From contig CAWCEV010000008.1 of NCBI GenBank assembly GCA_963794655.1, positions 1,488,001 to 1,552,000 on the forward strand: 64,000 nucleotides of DNA. Reading direction: 5' to 3'. Position numbers and translations under genes: made by a program. This document shows, one piece after another, positions 26,424 through 35,247 of the stretch. This DNA comes from Roseiarcus sp963794655 (GTDB taxonomy: Bacteria > Pseudomonadota > Alphaproteobacteria > Rhizobiales > Beijerinckiaceae). The notes beneath the pieces are model-generated. The model saw nothing but the letters and a program-made list of their open reading frames with translations. It searched no databases and was not told the origin of the DNA. The number at the start of each line of letters is the position of its first letter. The stretch's first letter is position 1.

Positions 26424-26425
26424 AG

Positions 26426-26450
26426 GATGCCCGCTTTAGCGGGCATGACA
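26426..26450 (-). repeat. REP-like palindromic unit, right of the IS
   Basis: Read on the minus strand the unit starts TGTCATGCCCGC and ends GCGGGCATC, with a TAAA loop. It is the inverse partner of the unit at 25220-25245. Confidence 0.7.
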
Positions 26451-26860
26451 GCGAACGCGCTTGAGGGTCCGTTGCTTCGGCTGGGCTGAGCGCTCGTCGC
26501 CCGCTGGCGCGACGCAGTGGCCCGGCGGCCTATCGGGCTCGCCGGATTCCCCCGGACTATTTCTCCCCGACGCCGGACCCGTCGACCTCCGCCATGGGGG
26601 CTGCGACGCCTTCGGTACAGCCTCGCTCAGGCCGCCGATCGCTTCCGCCTGTCTGGGCCGCCTGGCAGCTAATGATGGTAAAATCTGCTATAAATGTCTG
26701 ATGATGACAGATTGACGCAAGACCATGACAGTCAGAATGGTCGGAGCGCCGCTTAACCGAGCCCCTTGGCGCGGTGGAGCGTTCATAGATCGAGCCGATC
26801 CGGGGGCTGGTCACGCAGTTGGGCGTGAGCGCAGGATCCATATACAAGCATGATCGCAGG
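26451..26860. other. Gene-poor stretch between the IS and the broken FkbM gene
   Basis: Four hundred and ten bases with only short frames, none with recognisable motifs or good ribosome sites. The segment around 26680-26740 is AT-richer (TGGTAAAATCTGCTATAAAT) and could hold a promoter for the downstream FkbM remnant. Otherwise I see nothing in it. Confidence 0.4.
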
Positions 26861-27605
26861 ATGCGCGATTGGCTGTACGCAGGGTTCGACCGTTCGCCAG
26901 TATATTGGGCTGATGGCCGCCAGCAGGGTTTGCGTCCACCCCATGGATTTCATGCGCCGCTACGCGGCGCGCCCAGCTATTATCCCACTTCCGTCGAGCT
27001 TCGGACGCCGATAGGGCAAATCTCCCTGAACCTCTACAGTTGGCACGACGCGCGCACCATCCATGAGATCTTCCTGGTCGAGGACTATCACATCGGCGGA
27101 TCGGAAAAGGTGATCGTTGATTACGGCTCGAACATCGGAGTTTCAGAGGCCTATTTTCCTTTCCCGCAATCGAACGTCCTTCGCCTATCTGTTTGAGCCG
27201 GTGCCGAAAAACGTCGAGCGACTCCGCAGGAATCTGCAGCAGTTCGAGGGAAGGTTCGAACTCCAGCAGGTCGCGGTCGCCCTCAAGGACGGCGCAGTGC
27301 GGTTCGGCGTCGAAGAATCCGGCCGCTACGGCGGCGTCGGCCGGCAGACCGGCGAGTATATCGAGGTTGAGGGCCGGAACTCCGCCAAGATACTCGAAGA
27401 GATCATTGCCAAGCATGGCGTCATCGATGTCCTCAAGATCGACGTCGAGACCCTGGAGAAGGATCTGGTCGAGCACCTGACCCCCGAGTCGGTCTCCAAG
27501 ATCCGGATGCTGTTCGTCGAGGCGCCGTTCGAGTCCAACGTTCTGGCGTCGACCCACAGATTTTCGGCCCACAGGACTGTGACCCAGTTTCAATTGGCGA
27601 TGTGA
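26861..27605 (+). pseudogene. FkbM-family methyltransferase broken by a +1 frameshift
   Basis: The 5' frame encodes MRDWLYAGFDRSPVYW through the SAM motif VIVDYGSNIGVSEAYF, then goes out of frame. The next frame continues exactly where an FkbM protein should: FLSRNRTSFAYLFEPVPKNVERLR, then IDVLKIDVETLEKDLVEHL and a normal C-terminus. One extra C in the run CCTTTCCC at about 27158-27165 explains the shift. If it is removed, a protein of about 247 residues results. It may be a true pseudogene or a sequencing error. The role when intact would be O-methylation of a small substrate. It belongs to a different FkbM subgroup from the gene at 23514. Confidence 0.8.
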
Positions 27606-27946
27606 CGGCGAGCGGAACTGCTGGTTATTCGCCGATGGCGGCGATTTTGGAGCGACCCGGCGATCTTAGGCCCACCGCTGGAATGCTGAAAAACTGATAA
27701 GGCTCCATTGATGCGGATTCCTGTTGCGGAAAAGCAGAATTAGCGATAAGATGCTTCCGTCTCCGGTCGAAGCGCCCCCGCGCCGAGGCGGCGGCGAAAA
27801 AACGACGAAAGGCGAAAACTGTCCTGGCCCGCCCGTCGGTGCAACACCTTGAAAAGGCTCGATCCGGACAAGGCGATCCAAGGGAATCCAAGCCTTTTCC
27901 TTGGCTGGGTTTTGCGCCGGTCTCCGCTGGCCTCGGCCGGATTTGG
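27606..27946. other. Intergenic stretch without a recognisable gene
   Basis: Three hundred and forty bases between the FkbM remnant and the uracil-DNA glycosylase stop. No open frame has recognisable motifs. It marks the end of the accessory patch. I see no clear repeat or terminator in it. Confidence 0.4.
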
Positions 27947-28795
27947 CTAAGCTTGGACTAGGGGGTCGAGGGCCTTCGCGAGCGCCCGCATGTCCGCCCA
28001 CGCCAGCCGCTTCTGCGCCGGCTGCCGAAGCAGATAGGCCGGATGGAACATCGCCAGCGCCCGGATCGGCGGGCCGCCGTCGCGCTCATAGTCGAACCAT
28101 GAGCCGCGCATCCGGGTGATCCCGCCCTGCACGCCGAGCAGGGTCTGGGCCGCGGAGCCGCCAAGGCAAACGAGGATCCTGGGATCGGCGAGGTCGATCT
28201 GCCGCCGGATGAACGGCAGGCAGGCCTGCGTCTCCTGCGGGGTCGGAGTGCGGTTGCCGGGCGGACGCCACGGCACGACATTGGCGATGTAGACGCTGCG
28301 CCGATCGAGGCCGATGGCGGCGAGCATCCGGTCGAGCAATTGCCCGGCCCTGCCGACGAACGGGCGCCCGATCCGGTCCTCGTCCCCCCCGGGCGCCTCG
28401 CCGACGAACATGACCTTCGACCCCGGGACGCCGTCGGCGAACACCAGCTGGGTCGCGGTCCGCTTAAGCGCGCAGCCGTCGAACTCCGCCATCGCGGAGC
28501 GCAGTTCCTCAAGGTCCCTTGCCCGCCCCGCGAGCGCGCGCGCCGCGATCTCCGCGGCTTCCGGGGGCTTGCCCCCAGCGCTTCGAGGCGCGGGCGGGGC
28601 CGTCATGGGGGCGGTCCTTGGAGGCTCGCCTGCCGCCGAGGGCGGGTTTGGACCGGGCGCCTCGCTCTCGGCGAAACGGTCATGCGGCGCCTCGTCCAGC
28701 GCCTCGTTGACGCCGGCCCGAACCCACCATCTCAGCGCCTCCGCGGCCTGCGTCGGGTCTAATGGAGGGCGGCGTGAATCATTGGTCGACGACAC
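27947..28795 (-). CDS. Family 4-type uracil-DNA glycosylase
   Basis: This enzyme removes uracil from DNA. About 282 residues follow the GTG at 28795 (SSTNDSRRPPLDPTQ); an ATG at 28864 would add 23. A Pro/Ala-rich spacer of about 70 residues precedes the catalytic domain. Motif 1 is VGEAPGGDEDRIGRPFVGRAG, NVVPWRPPGNRTPTPQE follows, and motif 2 is FHPAYLLRQPAQK. Three cysteines sit near the usual iron-sulfur positions (FDGCALK, QACLPF and LVCLGG). The N-terminal pair typical of the family is reduced to one, so cluster binding is uncertain. Divergent from the ETF-QO gene. Confidence 0.87.
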   Translation of the reverse strand: MSSTNDSRRPPLDPTQAAEALRWWVRAGVNEALDEAPHDRFAESEAPGPNPPSAAGEPPRTAPMTAPPAPRSAGGKPPEAAEIAARALAGRARDLEELRSAMAEFDGCALKRTATQLVFADGVPGSKVMFVGEAPGGDEDRIGRPFVGRAGQLLDRMLAAIGLDRRSVYIANVVPWRPPGNRTPTPQETQACLPFIRRQIDLADPRILVCLGGSAAQTLLGVQGGITRMRGSWFDYERDGGPPIRALAMFHPAYLLRQPAQKRLAWADMRALAKALDPLVQA

Positions 28796-28941
28796 GGTTC
28801 GGCCCGGCCTCGCTGCTTGGCGCCTGCGCCAAGGCAAACTATCATGTCCATCCCCGAACCGCATGCTCGGGCAAACATGGATCTACGGGGGCGTTCGGGC
28901 GAAGCGGCTCCCCGGACAATGCGGCGGCGGCGAAGGGAAGA

Positions 28942-30618
28942 ATGGCTGACGATCCGACACTCCCCGCCCGCGAAGCAATGGAATACGACGTTGTGATCGT
29001 GGGCGCCGGTCCCGCGGGTCTCGCCGCTGCGATCCGGCTCAAATCCCTGGACCCCAATGTCTCGGTCGTGATCGTCGAAAAGGGCTCGACGGTCGGCGCG
29101 CATATCCTCTCGGGCGCGGTGATCGATCCGATCGGGCTCGACCGCCTGATCCCGGACTGGCGCTCCGACGCGGAATCCCCGCTCAAAACTCAGGTCGCCG
29201 CCGATCAGTTCTATTTTCTGACCGAGAAAGCTGCAGTGAAACTGCCCAATTGGGCGATGCCGAGACTGATGGGCAACCACGGCAACTACATCGGGTCGCT
29301 TGGGGCGGTCGCGCGCTGGCTTGGGAGCCGCGCCGAGGCGCTTGGCGTCGAGATCTATCCCGGATTCGCGGCGACCGAGCTTCTCATCGGCGAGAAGGGT
29401 GAAGTCGTCGGTATTGCGACCGGCGACATGGGGGTTGCGCGGGACGGCCATCCGAAAGCGGGATTTACCCGCGGAATGGAGCTGCGGGGCAAATATGTGC
29501 TGCTCGCGGAGGGCGCGCGCGGCTCTCTATCGAAGCAGGCGATCGCCCGCTATGGGCTCGATTCCTTGAGCGGGCCGCAGAAGTTCGGCATTGGCCTCAA
29601 GGAACTGTGGCAGGTCGCCGACGACAGGTTTTCGCCTGGCCTCGTGCGGCACACGTTCGGCTGGCCGCTGTCGAAAGGCGCAAGCGGGGGCTCTTTTCTC
29701 TATCATTACGGCGACCGGCTCGTCTCCGTCGGATTTGTGGTCCATCTCAACTATGAGAACCCAACGCTTTCGCCGTTCGACGAGTTTCAGCGCTTCAAGA
29801 CCCATCCGCTCGTGCGCGGAACCTTCGAGGGGGGCAAACGGATCGCCTATGGCGCCCGCGCCATCGCCTCGGGAGGCTGGCAGTCGGCGCCGAAGCTGGT
29901 TTTTCCCGGCGGAGCGCTCATCGGCTGCTCGGCGGGTTTCGTGAATTTTGCTCGCATCAAGGGTTCGCACAACGCCATTCTCTCCGGGATATTAGCCGCC
30001 GAGAAGGCCCATGCGGCCATGGCAGCCGGGCGCGCCAACGACGAACTCGCCGATTATGATGATTCCTGGCGAAGCTCCGACATCGGCCGCGATCTTCACA
30101 AGGTGCGCAATGTGAAGCCGCTGTGGTCGCGATACGGTCTCGTTGCCGGCGTCGGGCTCGGCGGGTTCGACATGTGGACCAATGAATTGTTCAATTCATC
30201 GATTTTTGGCACGCTTAAGCACGGCAAGCCGGACAGCGAGACGCTGAAGCCGCTGTCGGAGGCGACGCCGATCCAATACCCCAAACCCGACGGGGTGCTA
30301 ACATTCGATAAAGCATCCTCGGTCTATGTTTCCAATACAAACCATGAAGAGGATCAGCCGGTCCATCTGCGACTCCGCGACCCGGACGCGCCGATTCGCG
30401 ACAATCTTCCTCGTTACGGAGAACCTGCGCGCCTCTACTGCCCCGCTGGCGTCTACGAGGTGGTGTATGCGAACGAGGCGACTCACGCGGAGCCGCGATT
30501 CGTCATCAACGCCCAGAACTGCGTCCACTGCAAAACCTGCGACATCAAGGACCCGGCGAAGAATATCGAATGGACGCCGCCTGAGGGCGGGGGAGGACCG
30601 AATTATCCCGATCTTTGA
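28942..30618 (+). CDS. Electron transfer flavoprotein-ubiquinone oxidoreductase
   Basis: This inner-membrane-associated enzyme passes electrons from ETF (fed by acyl-CoA and other dehydrogenases) to ubiquinone. The 558 residues show the FAD motif VVIVGAGPAGLAAAIRLK near residue 16, the quinone-binding hydrophobic surface region around SGGWQSAPKLVFPGG, and a C-terminal 4Fe-4S cluster site: CPAGVYE and NCVHCKTCDIKDPAKNIEW. The length and domain order are those of the bacterial and mitochondrial enzyme. An AAGGGA ribosome site precedes the ATG. Longer in-frame starts overlap the divergent glycosylase promoter. Confidence 0.96.
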   Translation: MADDPTLPAREAMEYDVVIVGAGPAGLAAAIRLKSLDPNVSVVIVEKGSTVGAHILSGAVIDPIGLDRLIPDWRSDAESPLKTQVAADQFYFLTEKAAVKLPNWAMPRLMGNHGNYIGSLGAVARWLGSRAEALGVEIYPGFAATELLIGEKGEVVGIATGDMGVARDGHPKAGFTRGMELRGKYVLLAEGARGSLSKQAIARYGLDSLSGPQKFGIGLKELWQVADDRFSPGLVRHTFGWPLSKGASGGSFLYHYGDRLVSVGFVVHLNYENPTLSPFDEFQRFKTHPLVRGTFEGGKRIAYGARAIASGGWQSAPKLVFPGGALIGCSAGFVNFARIKGSHNAILSGILAAEKAHAAMAAGRANDELADYDDSWRSSDIGRDLHKVRNVKPLWSRYGLVAGVGLGGFDMWTNELFNSSIFGTLKHGKPDSETLKPLSEATPIQYPKPDGVLTFDKASSVYVSNTNHEEDQPVHLRLRDPDAPIRDNLPRYGEPARLYCPAGVYEVVYANEATHAEPRFVINAQNCVHCKTCDIKDPAKNIEWTPPEGGGGPNYPDL

Positions 30619-30734
30619 GCTGCGGCGCAAAATCGCCGCTTTCGGCTGCAAGCAAGGCTTCCGGCGCAACACGGCGCCTCGGCGCAGGTTCAACGCCGCT
30701 GTCGCTGACTGACAAATGTAGGAAAGCGTAAGAA

Positions 30735-32498
30735 ATGCAAAGCCGATCGAAGGTTTGGACCCAGCCGGTAGCCCTTTTCCTGGCCGTTGGCCTGTCAACG
30801 GCCGCAGGGGCCGCTTGGGGTGCGGTTTCCGCTGCCGACGGTGGGCCGGGGAAACCGGAGATCGGCGACACCCAGCCGGGCAACTATCTCTCGGCGCTGA
30901 TCGCGAGCGCCGATCGAGACACTCTGGCGGCGGAAGTCTACTACCGGGAAGCCCTCCGGGCCGATCCTCGAAACCCCGATCTGCTCGAGCGCGCCTTCGC
31001 GGCGTCCCTCTCCAACGGCGACGAAGACAGCGCCAACGCGCTCGCGGAACGACTGCTCGTTCGCGATCCGGGCAATAGCTTGGGGCGCCTTTCCCTAGCG
31101 GTTCATGACATTGCACAGGGACAATTCGCAGCCGCACGCGCTCATCTTGCGGGTGGGGATTCCATTCGTGCTCGCGATGTGACAACCGCGCTGCTTACGG
31201 CCTGGTGCTATGCGGGGCAGTCCGATCTCCGCCACGCTCTCGATACCCTCGACCATATCCGCGACCCCGGAGTCCTTGCGTTTCGCGACTATCATGCCGG
31301 GCTGATCGCCAACTTGCTTGGGAATCCCGCGGAGGCGCAGCGGAGGCTCAAATCGGCATTTGAGAACGACAAGAACAGTCTGCGTTTCGCCGATGCTTAC
31401 GCCCGCGTGTTGGACGCGCAAGGCGACGTCGCCGGGGCGACGAAGGTTTACCAGGACTTCTCCCTTATTATTCCCCATCACCCGCTGATCGAGCGATCAC
31501 TTTCTGACCTGAAGGCGAATGAATCCCTGCAGCCTCTCATTCATGACGCAAGGGAGGGAGCCGCGGAGGCGCTCTACGGCCTGGGCAGCGCCGGGAGCCG
31601 ACAAGGGGACGAACTTCCGGCCCTCGTCTACCTGCGGCTCTCGCTCTACCTTCGACCGTCCAACGACTTGACCGCGGTGACGCTGGCCAGTCTGTTCGAG
31701 CAGTTGAAGAAAGGCGACCAGGTCATAGCGGCCTACCAGAGCGTGCCCGCCTCGTCGCCGCTGAAACTGGGCGCCGACATCCAGATCGCCCTCGAACTCG
31801 ATAACATGGGAAAGGCCGACGAGGCCACGAAGCGCCTGACGGACATCGTCGCGGCGCGGCCTCATGACGTCGAAGCTTTGAGCGCGTTGGCCGAATTGCA
31901 GCGGTCCGCCAAGAAATACACGGAAGCAGCGGCAACTTACGACCGGGCGATCGCGGCCGTCGCGATACCGCAACGCGAGAACTGGACGCTCTTCTATTTT
32001 CGCGGGATTTGTTACGAGCGGTCGAATCAGTGGCCGAAGGCCGAGGCTGATTTCAAGAAGGCGCTCGAGCTCAATCCGGATCAGCCGATGGTCCTGAACT
32101 ATCTCGGCTATTCCTGGGTCGACAAGGGGCTCAATCTCGAAGAGGCGTTCAAGATGCTCCGCCGGGCCGTGGAGCTTCAGCCGAACGACGGCTATATCGT
32201 CGATAGCCTAGGCTGGGCTCATTACAAGTTGGGGCAATACCAGGAAGCGGCTCAGACTCTTGAAAAAGCGATCGACCTGAAGCCGGCGGACCCGGTTCTA
32301 AACGACCATTTGGGGGACGCCTACTGGCGGACCAACCGCCCAATCGAAGCGCACTTCCAATGGAACCATGCCCGGGACATGGGCCCGGATCCGGAAGATT
32401 TGCCCGGGATCCTCAAGAAGATCGAGTTTGGGCTTCCCGATCTCACGACCGACACCGCGCCGCCCAGCGCCTCCGTGCCGAAGCAAGGCGGGGGTTGA
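30735..32498 (+). CDS. TPR-repeat protein, exported
   Basis: This 587-residue protein has an N-terminal hydrophobic signal (WTQPVALFLAVGLSTAAGAAWG). At least eight to ten tetratricopeptide-like helical pairs follow, clearest in the C-terminal half (WPKAEADFKKALELNPDQP, then NLEEAFKMLRRAVELQPNDG, then YQEAAQTLEKAIDLKPADP). TPR proteins of this type, located beside ispE in many alphaproteobacteria, are periplasmic or membrane-associated scaffolds of unknown partner. The ispE reading frame starts within 20 bases of its stop. Confidence 0.85.
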   Translation: MQSRSKVWTQPVALFLAVGLSTAAGAAWGAVSAADGGPGKPEIGDTQPGNYLSALIASADRDTLAAEVYYREALRADPRNPDLLERAFAASLSNGDEDSANALAERLLVRDPGNSLGRLSLAVHDIAQGQFAAARAHLAGGDSIRARDVTTALLTAWCYAGQSDLRHALDTLDHIRDPGVLAFRDYHAGLIANLLGNPAEAQRRLKSAFENDKNSLRFADAYARVLDAQGDVAGATKVYQDFSLIIPHHPLIERSLSDLKANESLQPLIHDAREGAAEALYGLGSAGSRQGDELPALVYLRLSLYLRPSNDLTAVTLASLFEQLKKGDQVIAAYQSVPASSPLKLGADIQIALELDNMGKADEATKRLTDIVAARPHDVEALSALAELQRSAKKYTEAAATYDRAIAAVAIPQRENWTLFYFRGICYERSNQWPKAEADFKKALELNPDQPMVLNYLGYSWVDKGLNLEEAFKMLRRAVELQPNDGYIVDSLGWAHYKLGQYQEAAQTLEKAIDLKPADPVLNDHLGDAYWRTNRPIEAHFQWNHARDMGPDPEDLPGILKKIEFGLPDLTTDTAPPSASVPKQGGG

Positions 32499-32517
32499 GG
32501 TCGCGGGCTCTGGTCCA

Positions 32518-33381
32518 GTGCGCTGGCTGCGGGCGCCGGCGAAGATCAATCTGACGCTGCGCGTAATTGGGCGTCGCGCCGACGGTTATCATGATCTCGA
32601 GAGCTTCGTGGCGTTCGCGGGGTTGTGCGACTGGATCGGGTTCGAGCCTGGCCGCGATCTGGTTCTTGAGGTTGTCGGCCCCAGGGCCATGGAAACCGGC
32701 CCTGCCGACAAAAATCTGGTTATGCGAGCCGCCCGCGCGCTCGCGCCGTACATCGGGCAGAAACTCGGCCGGTTCCGGTTGGTCAAGCGATTGCCGGCTG
32801 CGGCCGGGCTTGGCGGAGGCTCCGCGGATGCGGCGGCGGCCTTGCGGTTGCTCGCCTACGAGGCCGGATTGTCGGTCGATGATCCGCGGGTGCAGGAGGC
32901 GGCTAGGGCGACCGGAGCGGACGTTCCCGTCTGTCTTCATCCGCACGCGCGAATGATGACCGGCGTCGGCGACCGACTTGGTCCGTTGATCGCGCTGCCA
33001 AGGATATTCGCGGTTCTGGTCAATCCCCGGGTGCAGGCGTCGACGCCAAAGGTATTCGCCGCGCTGGGGCTCGCGCCCGGCTCGAGCCTTGAATCTTCCA
33101 CCCAACCCTTCGAGGCGCCTGGACCGGATGCCGCGGCGATCCTGCATTTTCTTGCCTCGAGCCGAAACGACCTTGAGGCCCCAGCGGTGCGCATAGCGCC
33201 GGCTATCGCGGTTGTGCGTGAGAGACTGGCTCGGATACCGGGGGCGCTGGCGTCCGGGATGTCTGGATCGGGAACAACTTGCTTTGCCTTGTTCGGCGAT
33301 CGCCGCAGTGCGACGATGGCGCGGCGTATTGTCGCCGCGGAACGTCCGGAGTGGTGGGTCGAGGCGACCGCAATTCACTAG
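32518..33381 (+). CDS. ispE: 4-diphosphocytidyl-2-C-methyl-D-erythritol kinase
   Basis: This is the fourth step of the MEP isoprenoid pathway: phosphorylation of CDP-methylerythritol at O2. The 287 residues from the GTG at 32518 match the family length. The substrate/ATP motifs are APAKINLTLRV (Lys near residue 9), the GHMP-kinase glycine loop LPAAAGLGGGSADAAAAL and the C-terminal MSGSGTTCFALF. The open frame extends far upstream into the TPR gene, but the conserved protein begins at this GTG. The ribosome site is weak, suggesting coupling to the TPR gene. Confidence 0.93.
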   Translation: MRWLRAPAKINLTLRVIGRRADGYHDLESFVAFAGLCDWIGFEPGRDLVLEVVGPRAMETGPADKNLVMRAARALAPYIGQKLGRFRLVKRLPAAAGLGGGSADAAAALRLLAYEAGLSVDDPRVQEAARATGADVPVCLHPHARMMTGVGDRLGPLIALPRIFAVLVNPRVQASTPKVFAALGLAPGSSLESSTQPFEAPGPDAAAILHFLASSRNDLEAPAVRIAPAIAVVRERLARIPGALASGMSGSGTTCFALFGDRRSATMARRIVAAERPEWWVEATAIH

Positions 33382-33689
33382 TTCGGCGTATCGCGGCTAC
33401 GACGGTTTCTTCCGCCTCCATCCCTTGCAGCGAGCCGCTCCAAAAGCGGCATCGTCTCGACATGGCGCCCCGTGACACTGACTTTGACGCCTGACAATCC
33501 CGCGCCTCGGGGCGCGATAGAGGAATATATCTGACCCGCCGACGGCGTCTCCTTGCGAACTGCGCGATGGACGCCCCGGTCGGTGATCGGAACAGTGGTT
33601 GTTCCCGGCGGCCGCGGCGAATTCATCGAGAAGTTTTTCGGTTGTCGGCGAATTGCTCACCCCCGGCGTTGCCGTTAGGACCAATTCGG
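33382..33689. other. Intergenic stretch with overlapping short frames, possible gene remnant
   Basis: Three hundred and eight bases separate ispE from the glycosyltransferase gene. On the minus strand two overlapping frames of 82 and 112 codons run through it with plausible amino-acid composition (for example SGVKVSVTGRHVETMPLLERL), but I recognise no family and no ribosome site. It could be a decayed gene or chance. Confidence 0.3.
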
Positions 33690-35210
33690 ATGGACTGGCG
33701 GCCAAACGCTGAGAATGATCGCTTCGCCCTCGCAATCCTGGCGGGCTTTCTCGTCGCTCGTCTCGCCTTTGCCTTCTCGCTCGGGCTCGGGGTCGATGAA
33801 AGCTATACGCTCGCGATTTCGCGCGGCTTGAGCCTGTCCTATTTCGATCACCCTCCGTTGCATCAATGGATTGCTCATTTCACCGCTCTGGCCGTGGGCG
33901 AGAATGTCCTGGCGCGCGCGCCCTTCGTTGCGCTCTTTTTTGCAACGGGCTGGATCTACTACCGCCTGACAAGCGGACTGTTCGATGCGCAGGCGGCGCT
34001 GATCGCGCTTTTCGCCCTCAATGTTACGCCATTTTTCTTCGCCTCGGCTGGAAGCTGGATCGTTCCCGACGGCCCGCTGCTCTTTGGTTTGGCGGTGGCC
34101 GCGCTCGCCGCTGCGCGGCTGTTCTTCGCCAGACCTCCGGATGAGGCTTCCGCCTGGCGACTCTGGCTCGTCGTCGGCGTCGGCCTCGGACTTGCGGGGC
34201 TGTCGAAGTACAGCGCCATTCTTGGCGCGGGCGGCCTGGCGGCGTTCCTTCTCATCTCGCCCGACCAGCGCCATTGGCTCAAGCATCCTGCTCTTTATGG
34301 GGCGGCGATTGTCGCGCTGGCGATGGTAACGCCGGTCATCATCTGGAACGCCCAGCACGGGTGGGCGTCGTTCGAGTTTCAGGGCGCGCGCGGGGTTCCG
34401 GCGGGAGGGCTGCGGCCGGCCCAGTTCGCGACCATGCTCCTCGGCCAGATCGCGTTTTTATCTCCTTGGATATTCGCACCGCTGGTTTACGGGCTGGCAA
34501 GCGCGTTCCGTCAACGGGCAGACGAGCGGCGCGTGTTTCTGCTCTGCCTCAGCCTGCCGCCGATCGCTCTCTTCACCCTGACCCCGCTGTGGGGCGGACG
34601 CGGACAACCGCATTGGACGATGCCGGGGTGGTTCTTCGCCTTCGCGCTCATGGGCGTATGGCTCAAGCCGTTTGCCCTGAGCGCCAGCGCACTTCGCCGG
34701 TTGGCTGTCGCCTCGTCAGTCCTGCTGGCCGCAATCGCCGGAGCGGCGATCTTACAGGCATCGACCGGCTGGCCCTGGGTAGCTTTAACTGAAGGATCTA
34801 ATCTCGCCGATCCAATGCTGGAGGCATTCGACTGGCGCGAGTTGCGGACGGCGCCGGTCTTTGATCAGGCGCCGGACTTCGTCGTCGCCACGAAGTGGTC
34901 GGACGCGGGAAAAATCGCGCTTGCGCTTGGACCTCGGATCCCGGTCTTCGTTCTCTCAAACGATCCGCGCGGCTGGGCGTTCGTCGACGACAGCGGAAGC
35001 GCCATCGGCCGTAGTGGAGTCATCGTGACGCAGGAAGCTGACCTCAAATCCACTCTTGCCGTCGCGGAACCCTATTTTGCCGCCCTGGGACAAACGCAGC
35101 ACCTAACGCTCGGCCGTAGCGGCCGCGCCGAGGTTAAACTCGCACTGATCCCCGTCGCCGGCTTGACGCGAAGGCTTCCTCTGGCTTATCCGGACCCAAC
35201 CGGCCGATAG
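33690..35210 (+). CDS. GT39/ArnT-type membrane glycosyltransferase
   Basis: This is a 506-residue polytopic protein of the PMT_2 (dolichyl-phosphate-mannose or undecaprenyl-linked sugar) family. The catalytic acidic pair lies in LGVDESYTLAISRG near residue 35, followed by FDHPPLHQWIAHFT, the usual first periplasmic loop. Eleven or more hydrophobic segments follow, then a soluble periplasmic tail of about 120 residues. It would transfer a sugar from a polyprenyl-phosphate donor to lipid or protein at the periplasmic face. The next gene is of the type that makes such donors. Confidence 0.87.
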   Translation: MDWRPNAENDRFALAILAGFLVARLAFAFSLGLGVDESYTLAISRGLSLSYFDHPPLHQWIAHFTALAVGENVLARAPFVALFFATGWIYYRLTSGLFDAQAALIALFALNVTPFFFASAGSWIVPDGPLLFGLAVAALAAARLFFARPPDEASAWRLWLVVGVGLGLAGLSKYSAILGAGGLAAFLLISPDQRHWLKHPALYGAAIVALAMVTPVIIWNAQHGWASFEFQGARGVPAGGLRPAQFATMLLGQIAFLSPWIFAPLVYGLASAFRQRADERRVFLLCLSLPPIALFTLTPLWGGRGQPHWTMPGWFFAFALMGVWLKPFALSASALRRLAVASSVLLAAIAGAAILQASTGWPWVALTEGSNLADPMLEAFDWRELRTAPVFDQAPDFVVATKWSDAGKIALALGPRIPVFVLSNDPRGWAFVDDSGSAIGRSGVIVTQEADLKSTLAVAEPYFAALGQTQHLTLGRSGRAEVKLALIPVAGLTRRLPLAYPDPTGR

Positions 35211-35247
35211 CGTCCGTCAGCGCCGACAGAAGTAGGCATGGCGTGGA

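Larger units (their letters stand above)
25249..26425 (-). mobile_element. Complete IS110-family insertion sequence inserted in a REP-like doublet
   Basis: The element has a single intact transposase gene on the minus strand, about 180 bases of non-coding sequence upstream of it and about 40 downstream, and no terminal inverted repeats, as is usual for IS110. I placed the ends by joining the flanks. AG occurs at 25249-25250 and again at 26424-26425 (CT on the transposase strand, the usual IS110 core). Removing 25251-26425 leaves two inverted palindromic units separated by TAAAG. The length is about 1,175 bases. A subterminal hairpin, GCCAGA with TCTGGC (25255-25274), lies inside the end nearest the transposase stop. 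Ends are inferred, not proven. Confidence 0.75.

Noticed and set aside
25220..26450. Palindromic repeats as a CRISPR fragment
   Set aside because: Only two units in inverted orientation, separated by an IS, with no spacers and no cas genes; REP-like doublet fits better.
26461..26715. 84-codon plus-strand frame next to the IS
   Set aside because: No ribosome site and no motif; composition does not look like protein. Left as unassigned sequence.
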